From assembly GCA_963755985.1 (NCBI GenBank), contig CAVWLO010000001.1, forward strand, positions 248,001 through 312,000: a stretch of DNA of 64,000 nt. Direction: 5' to 3'. The stretch is from DASXMT01 sp963755985. GTDB lineage: Bacteria > Actinomycetota > Acidimicrobiia > Acidimicrobiales > RAAP-2. Each line of letters opens with the position of its first letter. The stretch's first letter is position 1. The position numbers and the translations under genes were made by a program. This document shows positions 22,081 to 30,536 of this stretch, piece by piece. The notes below the pieces were generated by a model. The model saw only the letters and a program-made list of their open reading frames with translations. It had not been told where the DNA came from and searched no databases.

Positions 22081-23152
22081 CGCGGCCGGCACTGCGGCCC
22101 GCGGTGCTGGCATGGCCCGGTCCATCGGCTGAGCTGGCGTCAGCGTGGCTGGCGTCAGCTGTGCCGGACGGTCGCGACCCATTGGGTGGAACCGTGCCGG
22201 GGGCGCCAGTCGAGGAGTTCCGCTCATATGCGGCCACGATGTCGCCCACGATCCGATGTCGCACCACGTCGCGCTGGCCGAGATGGACGAACTCCAATCC
22301 CTCGATCCCGGTCAGCACCGGCTCGAGCCCGACCAGTCCGGAGCGGCCACCGGGGACGTCGATCTGGGTTACGTCCCCGGTCACCACCGCCTTGGATCCG
22401 AAGCCGATCCGGGTGAGGAACATCTTCATCTGCTCGGGGGTGGTGTTCTGGGCCTCGTCCAAGATGATGAAGCTGCCGTTCAGGGTCCGGCCTCGCATGA
22501 AGGCCAGCGGGGCCACCTCGACCGCCCCCCGATCCAGGAGCCGCTGGGCGCCCTCAGGCTCGAGCAGGTCATAGAGGGCGTCGTAGAGCGGACGCAGATA
22601 GGGGTCGACCTTGGCCATGAGGTCACCGGGCAGGAACCCGAGTCGCTCACCGGCCTCGACGGCCGGGCGGGTCAGGATGATCCGGTTGACCTGATGAGCC
22701 TGCAGGGCCTGGACACCGAGGGCGACAGCCAGGTACGACTTGCCCGTCCCTGCGGGCCCTATGCCGAACGTGACGATGTTCGAGGCGATGGCGTCGGTGT
22801 ACTGCTTCTGCCCCGCTGTCTTGGGCCTGACCGACCGCCCCCGTGACGAGCGCAGAACCTCGGAAGTCAAGACCTCCGAGGGCCGGACGTCGTCTTTCAC
22901 CATGTCGATGGTGCGGGCGACCTGGATCAGGTCGAGCCCCTGGCCCGACTGGAGCAGGAGCACCAACTCCTCGAAGAGCCGCCCGACTCGCTCCGCCTCC
23001 TCACCGTCGATGGAGATCTCGTTTCCCCGGACGACGATGTGGGCCCCACCGAACGCGTCCTCGATCAGGCGCAGCAACTCATCACGCTGGCCCAGGAGGC
23101 CTGCCATCAGGTGGTTTCCGGGGACGAGTATCTTGACCTGGGTTGACGACAC
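22055..23152 (-). CDS. phoH: PhoH-family ATPase
   Basis: This 365-residue protein has an N-terminal KH-like segment (IEDAFGGAHIVVRGNEISIDG). The PhoH ATPase domain carries the P-loop GIGPAGTGKSYLAVALGV, LTRPAVEAGERLGFLPGD, Walker B SFIILDEAQNTTPEQMKMFLTRIG and VVTGDVTQIDVPGG. The C-terminal 45 residues are a Gly/Ser/Ala/Asp-rich disordered tail with short internal repeats. PhoH neighbours ybeY in very many bacteria and is thought to act in RNA metabolism. The start is GTG. Confidence 0.95.
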   Translation of the reverse strand: MSSTQVKILVPGNHLMAGLLGQRDELLRLIEDAFGGAHIVVRGNEISIDGEEAERVGRLFEELVLLLQSGQGLDLIQVARTIDMVKDDVRPSEVLTSEVLRSSRGRSVRPKTAGQKQYTDAIASNIVTFGIGPAGTGKSYLAVALGVQALQAHQVNRIILTRPAVEAGERLGFLPGDLMAKVDPYLRPLYDALYDLLEPEGAQRLLDRGAVEVAPLAFMRGRTLNGSFIILDEAQNTTPEQMKMFLTRIGFGSKAVVTGDVTQIDVPGGRSGLVGLEPVLTGIEGLEFVHLGQRDVVRHRIVGDIVAAYERNSSTGAPGTVPPNGSRPSGTADASHADASSADGPGHASTAGRSAGRDDGGPGEP

Positions 23153-23304
23153 GTGTGCTCTGCGCCTGACCCTACCAGTGACCCGGTGGCGGCGAGCCCA
23201 TGCTCAGCTTGAGGGGTATGCCGCCGGCCCGCCGGCGGCCCTGGTATACGCCCGGCCTTCACCCTGCCGTTCGCCTTGGCCTTCTTCCCGCCGTTCCCAC
23301 CGGC

Positions 23305-23655
23305 TCAACCTGGTGGCCAGTCCAAGGCGCGGCCGCCGAGCACGTGGAGATGGAGGTGAGGAACGGAGTTACTGGCATCCGGCCCGACGTTGAAGATCAG
23401 CCGGTAGCCCCGGTCGGGTCCACCGATGCCCTCGGCGTCGGCCAAAGCCTTGGCCGCCACGAACAGCTCGGCCACGTCCTCAGCGTCATCAGGTCCGATC
23501 GCTGCCGCGTTGTCGATGTGGCGCTTGGGCACCACGAGCACGTGGACGGGGGCGAACGGGTTCAGGTCCCGGAAGGCGACGGTCCTCTCGGTGGTATGGA
23601 CGATGTCGGCAGGAACGTCACCGGCGACGATGCCGCAGAACAGACAGTCGGCCAC
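23305..23655 (-). CDS. HIT family nucleotide hydrolase
   Basis: This 116-residue HIT-domain protein begins MADCLFCGIVAGDVPAD, continues FRDLNPFAPVHVLVVPKRHI and ends with the histidine triad SVPHLHLHVLGG. Such enzymes hydrolyse purine nucleoside phosphoramidates or aminoacyl-AMP. The GTG at 23655 gives the standard family N-terminus; a TTG at 23688 would overlap the next gene. It lies upstream of phoH in the same direction, with a 152-bp gap. The common actinobacterial rsmE-HIT-phoH neighbourhood is conserved here. Confidence 0.92.
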   Translation of the reverse strand: MADCLFCGIVAGDVPADIVHTTERTVAFRDLNPFAPVHVLVVPKRHIDNAAAIGPDDAEDVAELFVAAKALADAEGIGGPDRGYRLIFNVGPDASNSVPHLHLHVLGGRALDWPPG

Positions 23656-23662
23656 CGATAGC

Positions 23663-23938
23663 TCAGCCAGACCCGCCGCCGGCCGCAACCGACGGGGAAT
23701 TCATGGTTGCACCCCGATCGTTTCCCTTGAGCTCCGGATACAGATGCTCAAGGCTTCCGGGGGCTATCCGGCTTGCCTCGATGAAGCGGTCGACGTCTGA
23801 CTCTTGAATACGGATCACGCGCCCGAACTTGTATGCGACGAGGCCCCCCTCGTCGATGAACCGGTAGAGGCTCCTCAGCGTGATGCCGAGGCGCTCGGAC
23901 GCTTCCTTCGTGCTCAGCCAGCGGATGTCTTCAACCAT
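23663..23938 (-). CDS. helix-turn-helix (excisionase/MerR-like) DNA-binding protein
   Basis: This 91-residue protein is mostly one winged-helix domain: WLSTKEASERLGITLRSLYRFIDEGGLVAYKFGRVIRIQESDVDRFIEASR. This is the HTH_17/excisionase pattern. The C-terminal 20 residues are Gly/Ser-rich. It is a chromosomal type, not clearly phage-linked, since no integrase is nearby. It ends 8 bases before the HIT start and is probably transcribed with it. The 277 bp upstream of it (23939-24215) contain no gene I can support. Confidence 0.85.
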   Translation of the reverse strand: MVEDIRWLSTKEASERLGITLRSLYRFIDEGGLVAYKFGRVIRIQESDVDRFIEASRIAPGSLEHLYPELKGNDRGATMNSPSVAAGGGSG

Positions 23939-24215
23939 CTGCTCAGTTATACCGCGTTGTGCCCTTCACCAATCCTCGGACGACGATGGTGGATCTCGGG
24001 ATGGCTCATGTTCTGTTGCTGTACCGCCGATTGGCCTGTACCGGGAACTGTCCAGGTCGGGGAAGTGTCGAACCCAAGGCGTCACCGAGTGAACCCGAGG
24101 GGTCACCACTTGGCGGACTCAGGAGCTCACGACGCGAGTTCAGGGGACGGGGCGAGTTCATGGCACCACGCATCGAAATTCCTGGGCGCCGTGCGAGTCC
24201 CGGGCGCGTGCGACA

Positions 24216-24830
24216 TCAGGTCGTGACCAAGAGCCCCAGCTCGCCGAGTCGAAGGGCCATGGCGTCGGGGGTGATCCCGAACATACAGGCGATCGCCCGT
24301 ACGTCCTCGGCGCGGATGGTGATCATCCGGCCGTTGAAGTCCTGGCGGTGCACCTGGATCATGCTCAAGAACCGGCGCAACAGGTCGCGCTCCGGGCCGC
24401 TGACCGAATGCAGCTTGGTGAGGTCGATAGTGATCTTCTCGTGGCCACCCAGCCCGTGGAGGGCCCGACGGGCCGTGAGGGGCGCCGTTTCCGGCCCTCC
24501 GCCCGAGGCACCCCAGCGTGTGCTGGCATCGTCGTCGGGGGGTAGGAGCTGGTCCACCGGGACGTCATAGAGCTTGGCCAGGCGCTGCAGCCGAGGCACG
24601 GAGATGGCCCGCTCCCCCCGCTCGTAGGCGCCGAGGACCGAGGCCTTGAACTCCTGATCAGACATGGCCTCGACCGCTTGCAGTGACAGCCGCATCTGCT
24701 TGCGCATGGCCCGGATACGGGCCCCGACGGCGCGGGCATAGGCAATGCGCGCCGCCTCTTCTTGCTCGTCGCCGTCAACGGCCTCGTCGTCGATTTCCTC
24801 GGTGGCAATCCCGTTGTCCACCGCCGTCAT
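24216..24830 (-). CDS. bldD: BldD-like XRE-family transcriptional regulator
   Basis: This 204-residue regulator begins with an acidic 27-residue leader. An XRE helix-turn-helix follows (about 36-97: GARIRAMRKQMRLSLQAVEA, VLGAYERGERAISVPRLQRLAKLYDVPVDQLLP), which matches the Streptomyces BldD DNA-binding domain closely. The C-terminal domain ITIDLTKL...MIQVHRQDFNGRMITIRAEDVRAIA contains R162-x-D164, eight residues, then R173-x-x-D176. That is the RxD-x8-RxxD signature which binds tetrameric c-di-GMP in BldD. In Streptomyces, BldD represses sporulation genes in response to c-di-GMP. The ATG at 24830 is used; upstream codons are not conserved. The protein is about 37 residues longer than the Streptomyces form (linker and N-terminus). 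Confidence 0.85.
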   Translation of the reverse strand: MTAVDNGIATEEIDDEAVDGDEQEEAARIAYARAVGARIRAMRKQMRLSLQAVEAMSDQEFKASVLGAYERGERAISVPRLQRLAKLYDVPVDQLLPPDDDASTRWGASGGGPETAPLTARRALHGLGGHEKITIDLTKLHSVSGPERDLLRRFLSMIQVHRQDFNGRMITIRAEDVRAIACMFGITPDAMALRLGELGLLVTT

Positions 24831-24893
24831 GGTCGGTTCACTGTCCTCATATGCCCCTCCATTAACTCTCGTTGCCCGATGTATTGGCTTACC

Positions 24894-24903
24894 CACAGCT
24901 GTG
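24894..24903. promoter_or_regulatory. palindrome upstream of bldD
   Basis: A perfect 10-bp palindrome (CACAGCTGTG) stands 64 bp upstream of the bldD start, next to two direct copies of TGTCCACAT. The wider sequence TTACCCACAGCTGTGTCC partly resembles BldD-type boxes, and BldD is autoregulated in Streptomyces. The match is incomplete, so this is only a candidate operator. Confidence 0.3.
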
Positions 24904-25041
24904 TCCACATAGCATGTCCACATGGCACCGTGGGACCCGGTGCGAGCACTTGGCACAAATGCTTCAGGCCCAGATCTAGGCGACCCAATCGCCTCGCGCC
25001 CACCCGACCGATGTAACTACAGTTTTCCCCACGAAGCGTGG

Positions 25042-25836
25042 TTATGCAAGCGGCGCTATCAGCTGTTGTCTCAACGCGCAGAGTAGCGTGCCCGCGGCGA
25101 CCGCCGCTGTCTCGGCCCGGAGGATGGTAGAGCCCAGCCCAACGGTGTCGAATCCGGCATCCAACTCGGCTCTGTCCCATCCCCCTTCGGGCCCGATGGC
25201 CACGACCGGTCGGCCGAGGTGCGGCGGCCCACCACCCGGGCAGGCCAAGGTGGTAGGCCTTCCAGTGAGGGAGTCGAGAGACCCGAGCGTGGAGACGGTG
25301 GCGACCTCGGGCAACCATGGCCGCCGGCTCTGGGCTGCCGCCTCCCGCGCGACCCGACGCAGTCGCTCAACCGATTTGGTGGCGCGCTCGCCCTCCCACC
25401 GAACCACCGATCGAGCGGTGAGGATGGGCACGATCCGGTCCACACCCAGTTCGGTCAACTTCTGCACCACCCACTCCGGGCGGTCCCCCTTTGCCGGGGC
25501 GAAGGCCACCGTCACGACTGGTTCGGCCAACGTGCTCAGTTCCACCGGCCCGACCAGGTTCAGCGCGGGACCGGTATTCGTCCGGCCAGTGTCTGTCCGG
25601 CCGGTGCCTTTCCGGCTGGTGACCATGCGGCACCGTGCCCACCGTCCGGCTCCGTCACCGGCCACCACCACCTCGCCGTCGCGCAGTCGGAGTACTGCCG
25701 TCAGGTGATGGGCGTCGGCCTGGCTCAGGACAGGGTGGCCGGGGTCGTCAACGAATACCATGGCCGCGGCATCAACCGATGCCGGTCCGAGCAACGGACC
25801 CTCCGACCCGTTCCCGTCGGGAGCGTTCGCCGGCAC
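25042..25836 (-). CDS. rsmE: 16S rRNA (uracil1498-N3)-methyltransferase RsmE
   Basis: This SPOUT-class methyltransferase has the N-terminal PUA-like segment HPVLSQADAHHLTAVLRLRDGE, the family patterns PAKGDRPEWVVQKLTELGVDRIVPI and AAAQSRRPWLPEV, and the knot AIGPEGGWDRAELDAG...LGSTILRAETAAVAA. A Thr/Gly/Arg repeat (KGTGRTDTGRTNTGP) is inserted at about residue 75. The GTG at 25836 starts 15 bases after the dnaJ stop; an ATG at 25761 (MVFVDDP) is the alternative. The open frame above 25836 overlaps dnaJ and is a shadow. It is the last gene of the hrcA-dnaJ-rsmE unit. Confidence 0.92.
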   Translation of the reverse strand: MPANAPDGNGSEGPLLGPASVDAAAMVFVDDPGHPVLSQADAHHLTAVLRLRDGEVVVAGDGAGRWARCRMVTSRKGTGRTDTGRTNTGPALNLVGPVELSTLAEPVVTVAFAPAKGDRPEWVVQKLTELGVDRIVPILTARSVVRWEGERATKSVERLRRVAREAAAQSRRPWLPEVATVSTLGSLDSLTGRPTTLACPGGGPPHLGRPVVAIGPEGGWDRAELDAGFDTVGLGSTILRAETAAVAAGTLLCALRQQLIAPLA

Positions 25837-25850
25837 GTCAGCCCGAGGCG

Positions 25851-27002
25851 TCAGCTGAGTGCGGAGCGGATCTTGGAGAACAGCTTGTCGTGGCCGGGTG
25901 GATCCAACACTTCGCCCCGCTCGGTGGCCAGGTGCTCCAACAGCTCCCGTTGGGCGGCGTCGAGGTCGGTCGGGGTCTCGACCACCACGTGGACATACAG
26001 GTCGCCCCGGCCCCGGCCGCGCAGATGGGGAACGCCGAGGCCCTTCATCCGGATCACCTGTCCGCTCTGGGTCCCCGGAGCGATCGTCACGTCCCGCTGG
26101 TCGTCGAGCGTCTCGAACCCTACAGTCGCCCCCAAGCTGGCCTGGGTCATGGCCACAGCCAGATCGGCGTGTAGATCGGCGCCGTCCCGTTCGAAGACGT
26201 CGTCCTCGTTCACCGACAGGTGGACGAACAGCGCGCCGTTTGGGCCACCGCGGTAGCCGGCGGGTCCGTGACCCCCGAGGCGAAGGGTTGAGCCGTTGTC
26301 GACCCCGGCGGGCACCTCGACGGTGAGCGTGCGCTCGACGACCCTTCGGCCGTCGCCGCCGCAGTCGGTGCAGGGGGTGGTGACCGCCTCGCCCGTGCCC
26401 TGGCACCGTTGGCAGGGCATGGCTGTGACCACCTGGCCCAGGATCGAGTTCCGGACCCGGCGCAGCTCACCTGCGCCGTCGCAGTCCGGACAGCGGATGG
26501 CCGATGTGCCGGGACGGGCGCCGCTGCCCGCGCAGGTCTCACAGTGGACCGGGCCCTCGACGGTGACCTCCCGCCGAGCACCGAAGACGGCCTCGCGGAA
26601 CTCGATCCCGACCACCATTTCGACGTCGGGGCCGGGCACCGGACCGGTACGCCGGCGTCCCGCGCCCGCGCCTCCGGCCGCACCGCCATTGAAGAAGGCA
26701 TCGAAGAGGTCGCCCAGCCCGCCGCCACCGAATATGTCCCCTGGGTTGCCGCTGAACCCCCCGTTGCCCGCGGCCGGACCGAAGACGCCCTCGGCCCCGA
26801 ACCGGTCGTAGCGGGCCCGCCGCTCGGGATCGCGGAGCACCTCGTAGGCCATGCTCACCTCTTTGAAGCGCTCATCGGTGGCGGCGTCGCCGCCGGTGGC
26901 GTCGGGGTGGAGCTCGCGTGCCTTTTGCCGGTAGGCGCGCTTGAGCTCGTCGTCGCTGGCGTTGCGCGCCACGCCGAGGAGGGCGTACAGGTCGTCGTTC
27001 AT
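25851..27002 (-). CDS. dnaJ: chaperone protein DnaJ
   Basis: This 383-residue type I Hsp40 has an N-terminal J domain with HPD (RELHPDATGG), a Gly/Phe-rich region (about 75-115) and four CxxCxGxG-like zinc repeats (CETCAGSG, CPDCDGAG, CQRCQGTG, CTDCGGDG). The substrate-binding C-terminal domains follow (VEVPAGVDNGSTLRL, GDLYVHVVVET). It stimulates DnaK and binds unfolded protein. It follows hrcA by 16 bp and is therefore under CIRCE/HrcA control. Confidence 0.96.
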   Translation of the reverse strand: MNDDLYALLGVARNASDDELKRAYRQKARELHPDATGGDAATDERFKEVSMAYEVLRDPERRARYDRFGAEGVFGPAAGNGGFSGNPGDIFGGGGLGDLFDAFFNGGAAGGAGAGRRRTGPVPGPDVEMVVGIEFREAVFGARREVTVEGPVHCETCAGSGARPGTSAIRCPDCDGAGELRRVRNSILGQVVTAMPCQRCQGTGEAVTTPCTDCGGDGRRVVERTLTVEVPAGVDNGSTLRLGGHGPAGYRGGPNGALFVHLSVNEDDVFERDGADLHADLAVAMTQASLGATVGFETLDDQRDVTIAPGTQSGQVIRMKGLGVPHLRGRGRGDLYVHVVVETPTDLDAAQRELLEHLATERGEVLDPPGHDKLFSKIRSALS

Positions 27003-27018
27003 GTGTGCTCTGTTCCGA

Positions 27019-28086
27019 TCAAAGGGTTCCGGATTCGCCGAGGCGTTGGCCGAGTCGCTCGCCGACCACCCGTGCGGCGGCCAGCGCTTGTGGGTAGTTC
27101 ATCCTGGTGGGCCCGAGCAAGCCGATGGTCCCCGCTTTCTCCCCCTCGACCGATACCGGCATCACGACGATGGCACAAGAGGCCAGGGGCTCGAAACCAT
27201 GCTCGGCCCCGATGGCCACCGAGAGGCCTCGGTCGAGGACGTCGCGCAACAACGAGACCACCACCAACTGCTGCTCGAGGATGGTCAAGACCGACCGGAC
27301 CGTCTCCACCGCGTCGAAGGCAGTGGCCAGGCGGGACGGGCCACCGACGAAGAGCTGTTCGGCCTGGTCCCCGGGCCGCATGGAGAGCAGGGAGGAGAGT
27401 CCGGCCAACACCAACGAGTCGGTGACCCGATCCCCGGTCGAGGGGGCCTGCGGGGCCACCATGCCCAAGGAGACGCCGTCGACATGAGCAGCCAGGTGGC
27501 GGCTGGCCACAGCCAGGCGTTCTTCCGACGTGTCCTCGTTCAATTCGATCGACTGCTTCTGCACTGCGCCGTCGGCCAGGACCACGACCAGGAGAGCCAG
27601 ACGCGGCCCGAGGCCCACCAGCTGGATGGAGCGGATCGCCGAGGCCTCGTGGGAGGGACCGACGACCATGGCCGTGCAGTCGGTCAGGTCGGCCAGGAGG
27701 CCGGAGGTGCGCTCGAGCATCTGTTCGATCTCGCCGTGGGCGTGGTCGAAGAACTGCCGGACCTGCTGGCGCTGGACGGGCTCGAGCGGGCCGGGGCCAC
27801 CGAGGTGGTCGACGAAGAACCGGTACCCCTTGTCGGTCGGGATGCGCCCGGCGCTGGTGTGGGGCTGCGTCAAATAGCCCTCCCCCTCGAGCGCGGCCAT
27901 CTCGGTCCGCACGGTGGCCGAGGACACGCCCACGCCGGGGAGTTCGGCGACGTGTTGGGATCCGACGGGCAGCGCGGTCCCGATGTACTCCGTCACCACC
28001 GCGGTCAAGATGGCCGCCTTGCGGGCGTCGATCGAGGACTTGTCCCCTTCCGGTTCGTGGAGCTGTGGGTCGTCAGTACGCACCAT
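27019..28086 (-). CDS. hrcA: heat-inducible transcription repressor HrcA
   Basis: This 355-residue repressor has an N-terminal winged helix (DARKAAILTAVVTEYIGTALPVGSQHVAELPGVGVSSATVRTEMAALEGEGYLTQPHTSAGRIPTDKGYRFFVD, typical HrcA in two blocks). A GAF-like middle and C-terminal dimerisation part follow, with GLLGPTRMNYPQALAAARVVGERL. It represses its own operon by binding CIRCE, and a CIRCE element lies 83 bp upstream. The operon order hrcA-dnaJ-rsmE is standard. Confidence 0.95.
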   Translation of the reverse strand: MVRTDDPQLHEPEGDKSSIDARKAAILTAVVTEYIGTALPVGSQHVAELPGVGVSSATVRTEMAALEGEGYLTQPHTSAGRIPTDKGYRFFVDHLGGPGPLEPVQRQQVRQFFDHAHGEIEQMLERTSGLLADLTDCTAMVVGPSHEASAIRSIQLVGLGPRLALLVVVLADGAVQKQSIELNEDTSEERLAVASRHLAAHVDGVSLGMVAPQAPSTGDRVTDSLVLAGLSSLLSMRPGDQAEQLFVGGPSRLATAFDAVETVRSVLTILEQQLVVVSLLRDVLDRGLSVAIGAEHGFEPLASCAIVVMPVSVEGEKAGTIGLLGPTRMNYPQALAAARVVGERLGQRLGESGTL

Positions 28087-28168
28087 TGGTCATCACTTCG
28101 GTTGCTCGGTCGTCCCCACCGACCGGACGGCGGGGTGTTGCCGGGGCCCGGTTTCGTAGGTTCGTCGA

Positions 28169-28195
28169 TTAGCACTCCACTCTACCGAGTGCTGA
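28169..28195. promoter_or_regulatory. CIRCE operator for HrcA
   Basis: TTAGCACTC, nine bases, then GAGTGCTGA: 17 of 18 arm positions match the CIRCE consensus. It is 83 bp upstream of hrcA, in the gap between hrcA and the DtxR-family gene, and no second copy was seen in the window. Confidence 0.93.
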
Positions 28196-28238
28196 CCATC
28201 GGCGGCTCTCATCCCGGGGAGCGACCCTGGGAGGGCCT

Positions 28239-28904
28239 TCACGCCGAGGCGATGAAGAGCTGCCGGGTCATGGCCGGACCGACCGCCACCGTGGCGTCAC
28301 CCACGACCAGGGTCAGGGTCCCATCGGGAGCCTTGGCCTGGATGGTCGCCGTGGTGCCCGGGGTCAGCCCGTGGTCCCCCAGGTAGGTCAGCGACGCCGA
28401 GTCGTGCTCGACGCTCTCGGTGATCCTCAGCAGCCGGATGTTCTCACCCGGCTCGGCCTTGGCCAGGCTGCGCTGCTCGCTGCGGCCGCCGGACGAGCCG
28501 GGGATCGGGTTGCCGTGCGGGCAGGTGGTGGGATTGTCGAGCAGGACGATCAAGCGGCTCTCGACCTCGTCGGAGATGACATGCTCCCACCGACCGGCCT
28601 CCAGGTGGGCCTTGTCCCAGTCGAGGCCGATGATGTCCACCAACAGTCGCTCGGCCAGCCGGTGCTTGCGGACCACGCCCTCGGCCACGGCGGCACCGGC
28701 CGGCGTCAGGGCGATCTGCCGGCTGGTCCGAGTGATGAGATTGTCCGCTTCCAGGCGATCGAGCATCTCCGACACCGAGGGTGCGGCTTTGTCGAGGCGT
28801 TCGGCGAGGCGGGCCTGGATGACGGGAACGCCTTCTTCCAACAGGGAGAAGATCGCCTCGAGGTACTCCTCGACCGGGGGATGGAATCGGTCGAGCACGC
28901 ACAT
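28239..28904 (-). CDS. DtxR/IdeR/MntR-family metal-dependent regulator
   Basis: This 221-residue regulator starts MCVLDRFHPPVEEYLEAIFSLLEEG, a winged helix with APSVSEMLDRLEADNLI. The dimerisation and metal-binding domain follows (LEAGRWEHVISDEVESRLIVLLDNPTTCPHGNPIPG; E, H and C ligands visible). A C-terminal FeoA/SH3-like domain completes it (ESVEHDSASLTYLGDHGLTPGTTATI). Family members sense Fe2+ or Mn2+ and repress uptake genes; the metal cannot be decided here. The ATG at 28904 gives the family N-terminus, and the frame above is non-homologous. Its target genes are not evident in this window. Confidence 0.9.
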   Translation of the reverse strand: MCVLDRFHPPVEEYLEAIFSLLEEGVPVIQARLAERLDKAAPSVSEMLDRLEADNLITRTSRQIALTPAGAAVAEGVVRKHRLAERLLVDIIGLDWDKAHLEAGRWEHVISDEVESRLIVLLDNPTTCPHGNPIPGSSGGRSEQRSLAKAEPGENIRLLRITESVEHDSASLTYLGDHGLTPGTTATIQAKAPDGTLTLVVGDATVAVGPAMTRQLFIASA

Positions 28905-28997
28905 GATCCTAGGTCGACGACGCGCTCCCCCGCGCGGCTCACGACCAGGAGCGTCCCGCCCCCTGATCGGCGGACGAACCGCACTACCGTGGGTCAC

Positions 28998-29456
28998 GTG
29001 GACGACGAGGAGGAGCCGGGCATGGTCGCCGCCCACCCGTTCGTCGAAGGGGATCCACCGACTGACGTGGTTGACGGGGCCGGTGACGGGGCTGGCAGGG
29101 ACGATTCCGGGACTGATCAACCGGCCGATGACCGGGCCGATCACCCGGACCATGACGACCAGCCAGAGGCGCCCGAGGGCTCGCTCCGCTTTGAGCGGTG
29201 GCGGCGGCGCTCGGCCGCCGGGGCGATGATGACCGGCATCGCGTTCGGGCTGCAAGAGGCGCTCGAGCGCGAGCGCAAGGAGGTGCCCATCGTGCAACAG
29301 GCCGATGGTGATCCGTCGGGCCCCCAGGGTCCCATCGAGCTCCGCTTCGACCCCGACCATCCGGAAAAGACGGTGGCGGTGATCAGACCCTGGCTCATGG
29401 TCGACAAAGAGGTGAAAGCCGCGGAGGAAGGGGAGGGCCCGCGTCCGCGGCGGTGA
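28998..29456 (+). CDS. conserved hypothetical protein, acidic N-terminus
   Basis: This 152-residue protein has no recognised domain. The first 70 residues are acidic and low complexity with repeated Asp/Pro/His motifs. The second half is better ordered: SLRFERWRRRSAAGAMMTGIAFGLQEALERERKEVPIVQQ, then PIELRFDPDHPEKTVAVIRPWL. The hydrophobic GAMMTGIAFGLQEAL stretch may be an amphipathic or membrane-associated helix. The GTG at 28998 is used; an ATG at 29022 is possible. It is divergent from the DtxR-family gene. Confidence 0.65.
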   Translation: MDDEEEPGMVAAHPFVEGDPPTDVVDGAGDGAGRDDSGTDQPADDRADHPDHDDQPEAPEGSLRFERWRRRSAAGAMMTGIAFGLQEALERERKEVPIVQQADGDPSGPQGPIELRFDPDHPEKTVAVIRPWLMVDKEVKAAEEGEGPRPRR

Positions 29457-29480
29457 GAAGCGGACAGAGTGCCGGGTGGC

Positions 29481-30509
29481 CTACGGGCCGACGATATCTA
29501 TGACCGCGCGAGTCAGCGCCGGCTCCAATGCCGCTCGAAGGTCCTCGCCTTGGCGGATACGAGTGGCCTTGTTGCCTTTGGTCACGGCGGCATTGGCCCG
29601 GGCCGTGACGATGGCGAAGGTGGCCGCGCCGCGCCGCAGCCGACTGCGGGACAGCGAGGCGAAGACGATGCCCACGGGGGTGTCGATGACCACCCGCCGC
29701 TTGGCCAGGAGGGCGTCGATCGACGTCGCCACCAGTTCGGCCACCCGCCGATCGACCTGATCGGTGGCATCGTTCGGCTCGGCCCCGAGCGCTTCGATCA
29801 GCTCACGGCCGAGGAGCTCGTCCCGGAGCTGGTTCGACCCGCCCACGTACGTCGAGGAAGAGTCGACCTCGGTCGCCACGCACCACGACCGGTCCTCGGA
29901 CCAGAACAGGTTGGGCGATTGGCCCTCCGAGTCGACGAAGGCCAGGGCGGCATCGATCGGGCCCGAGTAGAGAAGGTAGGTGCGCCCGGACACCTCCACG
30001 CGTGGCCCCTCCCGGACGGCGGGTGGGACTGTGGGTTCGTCCACCCGTCCACCGGGCTTGCCACGGGTCGCCGACCGCGCCTCGTCCTCCCACCCGTAGC
30101 CATCCCAGATGCAGAACCAGCACCGGTCCGGGGTTCCGGTGTGCCGCCTGAGCACGTCGACCAGCGCGTCGGCCTCATCTGGCTCGAGGCTCCCCTGGCC
30201 CGGGCCCTGCCCGCTCCCCCAGGGCGGCGGCTCTTCGGTCTCTTCCAGCCGCAGGGCGACGGCATGGAACGGGCTGTCTGCGGCCAGTGGGTACCCGCTC
30301 CAGGCGGCGATCTCGGACCACCGGACCTTTGAGTCCTCTCGCCCGACGCCACCCTTTGCGGGGTGGAGGATCCGGACGTACGCGTCGAATCCGTCCGGCA
30401 CAATCGAGCAAACCACCTGCTCGCTCGGGCGACGAAGCCGGGCGGCCACCCAGTCGGCCTCATCGACCCGGTCGCTCCACACCACGTCCGGGCGGCTGCC
30501 TGAGCTCAT
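29481..30509 (-). CDS. conserved hypothetical protein
   Basis: This 342-residue soluble protein resembles unnamed actinobacterial hypotheticals, and no catalytic domain is recognised. Notable blocks are WVAARLRRPSEQVVCSIVPDGFDAYVRILHPA, a mid-chain RCWFCIWDGYGW, RTYLLYSGPIDAALAF, SPNLFWSEDRSWCVATEVDSSSTYVGGS and the C-terminal RVVIDTPVG and RRGAATFAIVTARANAAVTKGNKATRI. The Trp-rich motifs suggest a ligand- or protein-binding fold. The first two-thirds look like one conserved unit; the last 100 residues look like a separate helical part. It lies 27 bp beyond the lepA stop on the same strand. Confidence 0.65.
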   Translation of the reverse strand: MSSGSRPDVVWSDRVDEADWVAARLRRPSEQVVCSIVPDGFDAYVRILHPAKGGVGREDSKVRWSEIAAWSGYPLAADSPFHAVALRLEETEEPPPWGSGQGPGQGSLEPDEADALVDVLRRHTGTPDRCWFCIWDGYGWEDEARSATRGKPGGRVDEPTVPPAVREGPRVEVSGRTYLLYSGPIDAALAFVDSEGQSPNLFWSEDRSWCVATEVDSSSTYVGGSNQLRDELLGRELIEALGAEPNDATDQVDRRVAELVATSIDALLAKRRVVIDTPVGIVFASLSRSRLRRGAATFAIVTARANAAVTKGNKATRIRQGEDLRAALEPALTRAVIDIVGP

Positions 30510-30536
30510 GGTCGAGGTTAGCGACGAGGGACGGTC

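Noticed and set aside
25029..25041. Intrinsic terminator after rsmE
   Set aside because: Only a 5-bp stem with a short loop and no U-run on the transcript strand.
26000..26406. Long N-terminal extension of rsmE
   Set aside because: The segment lies within dnaJ in another frame and has no RsmE similarity.
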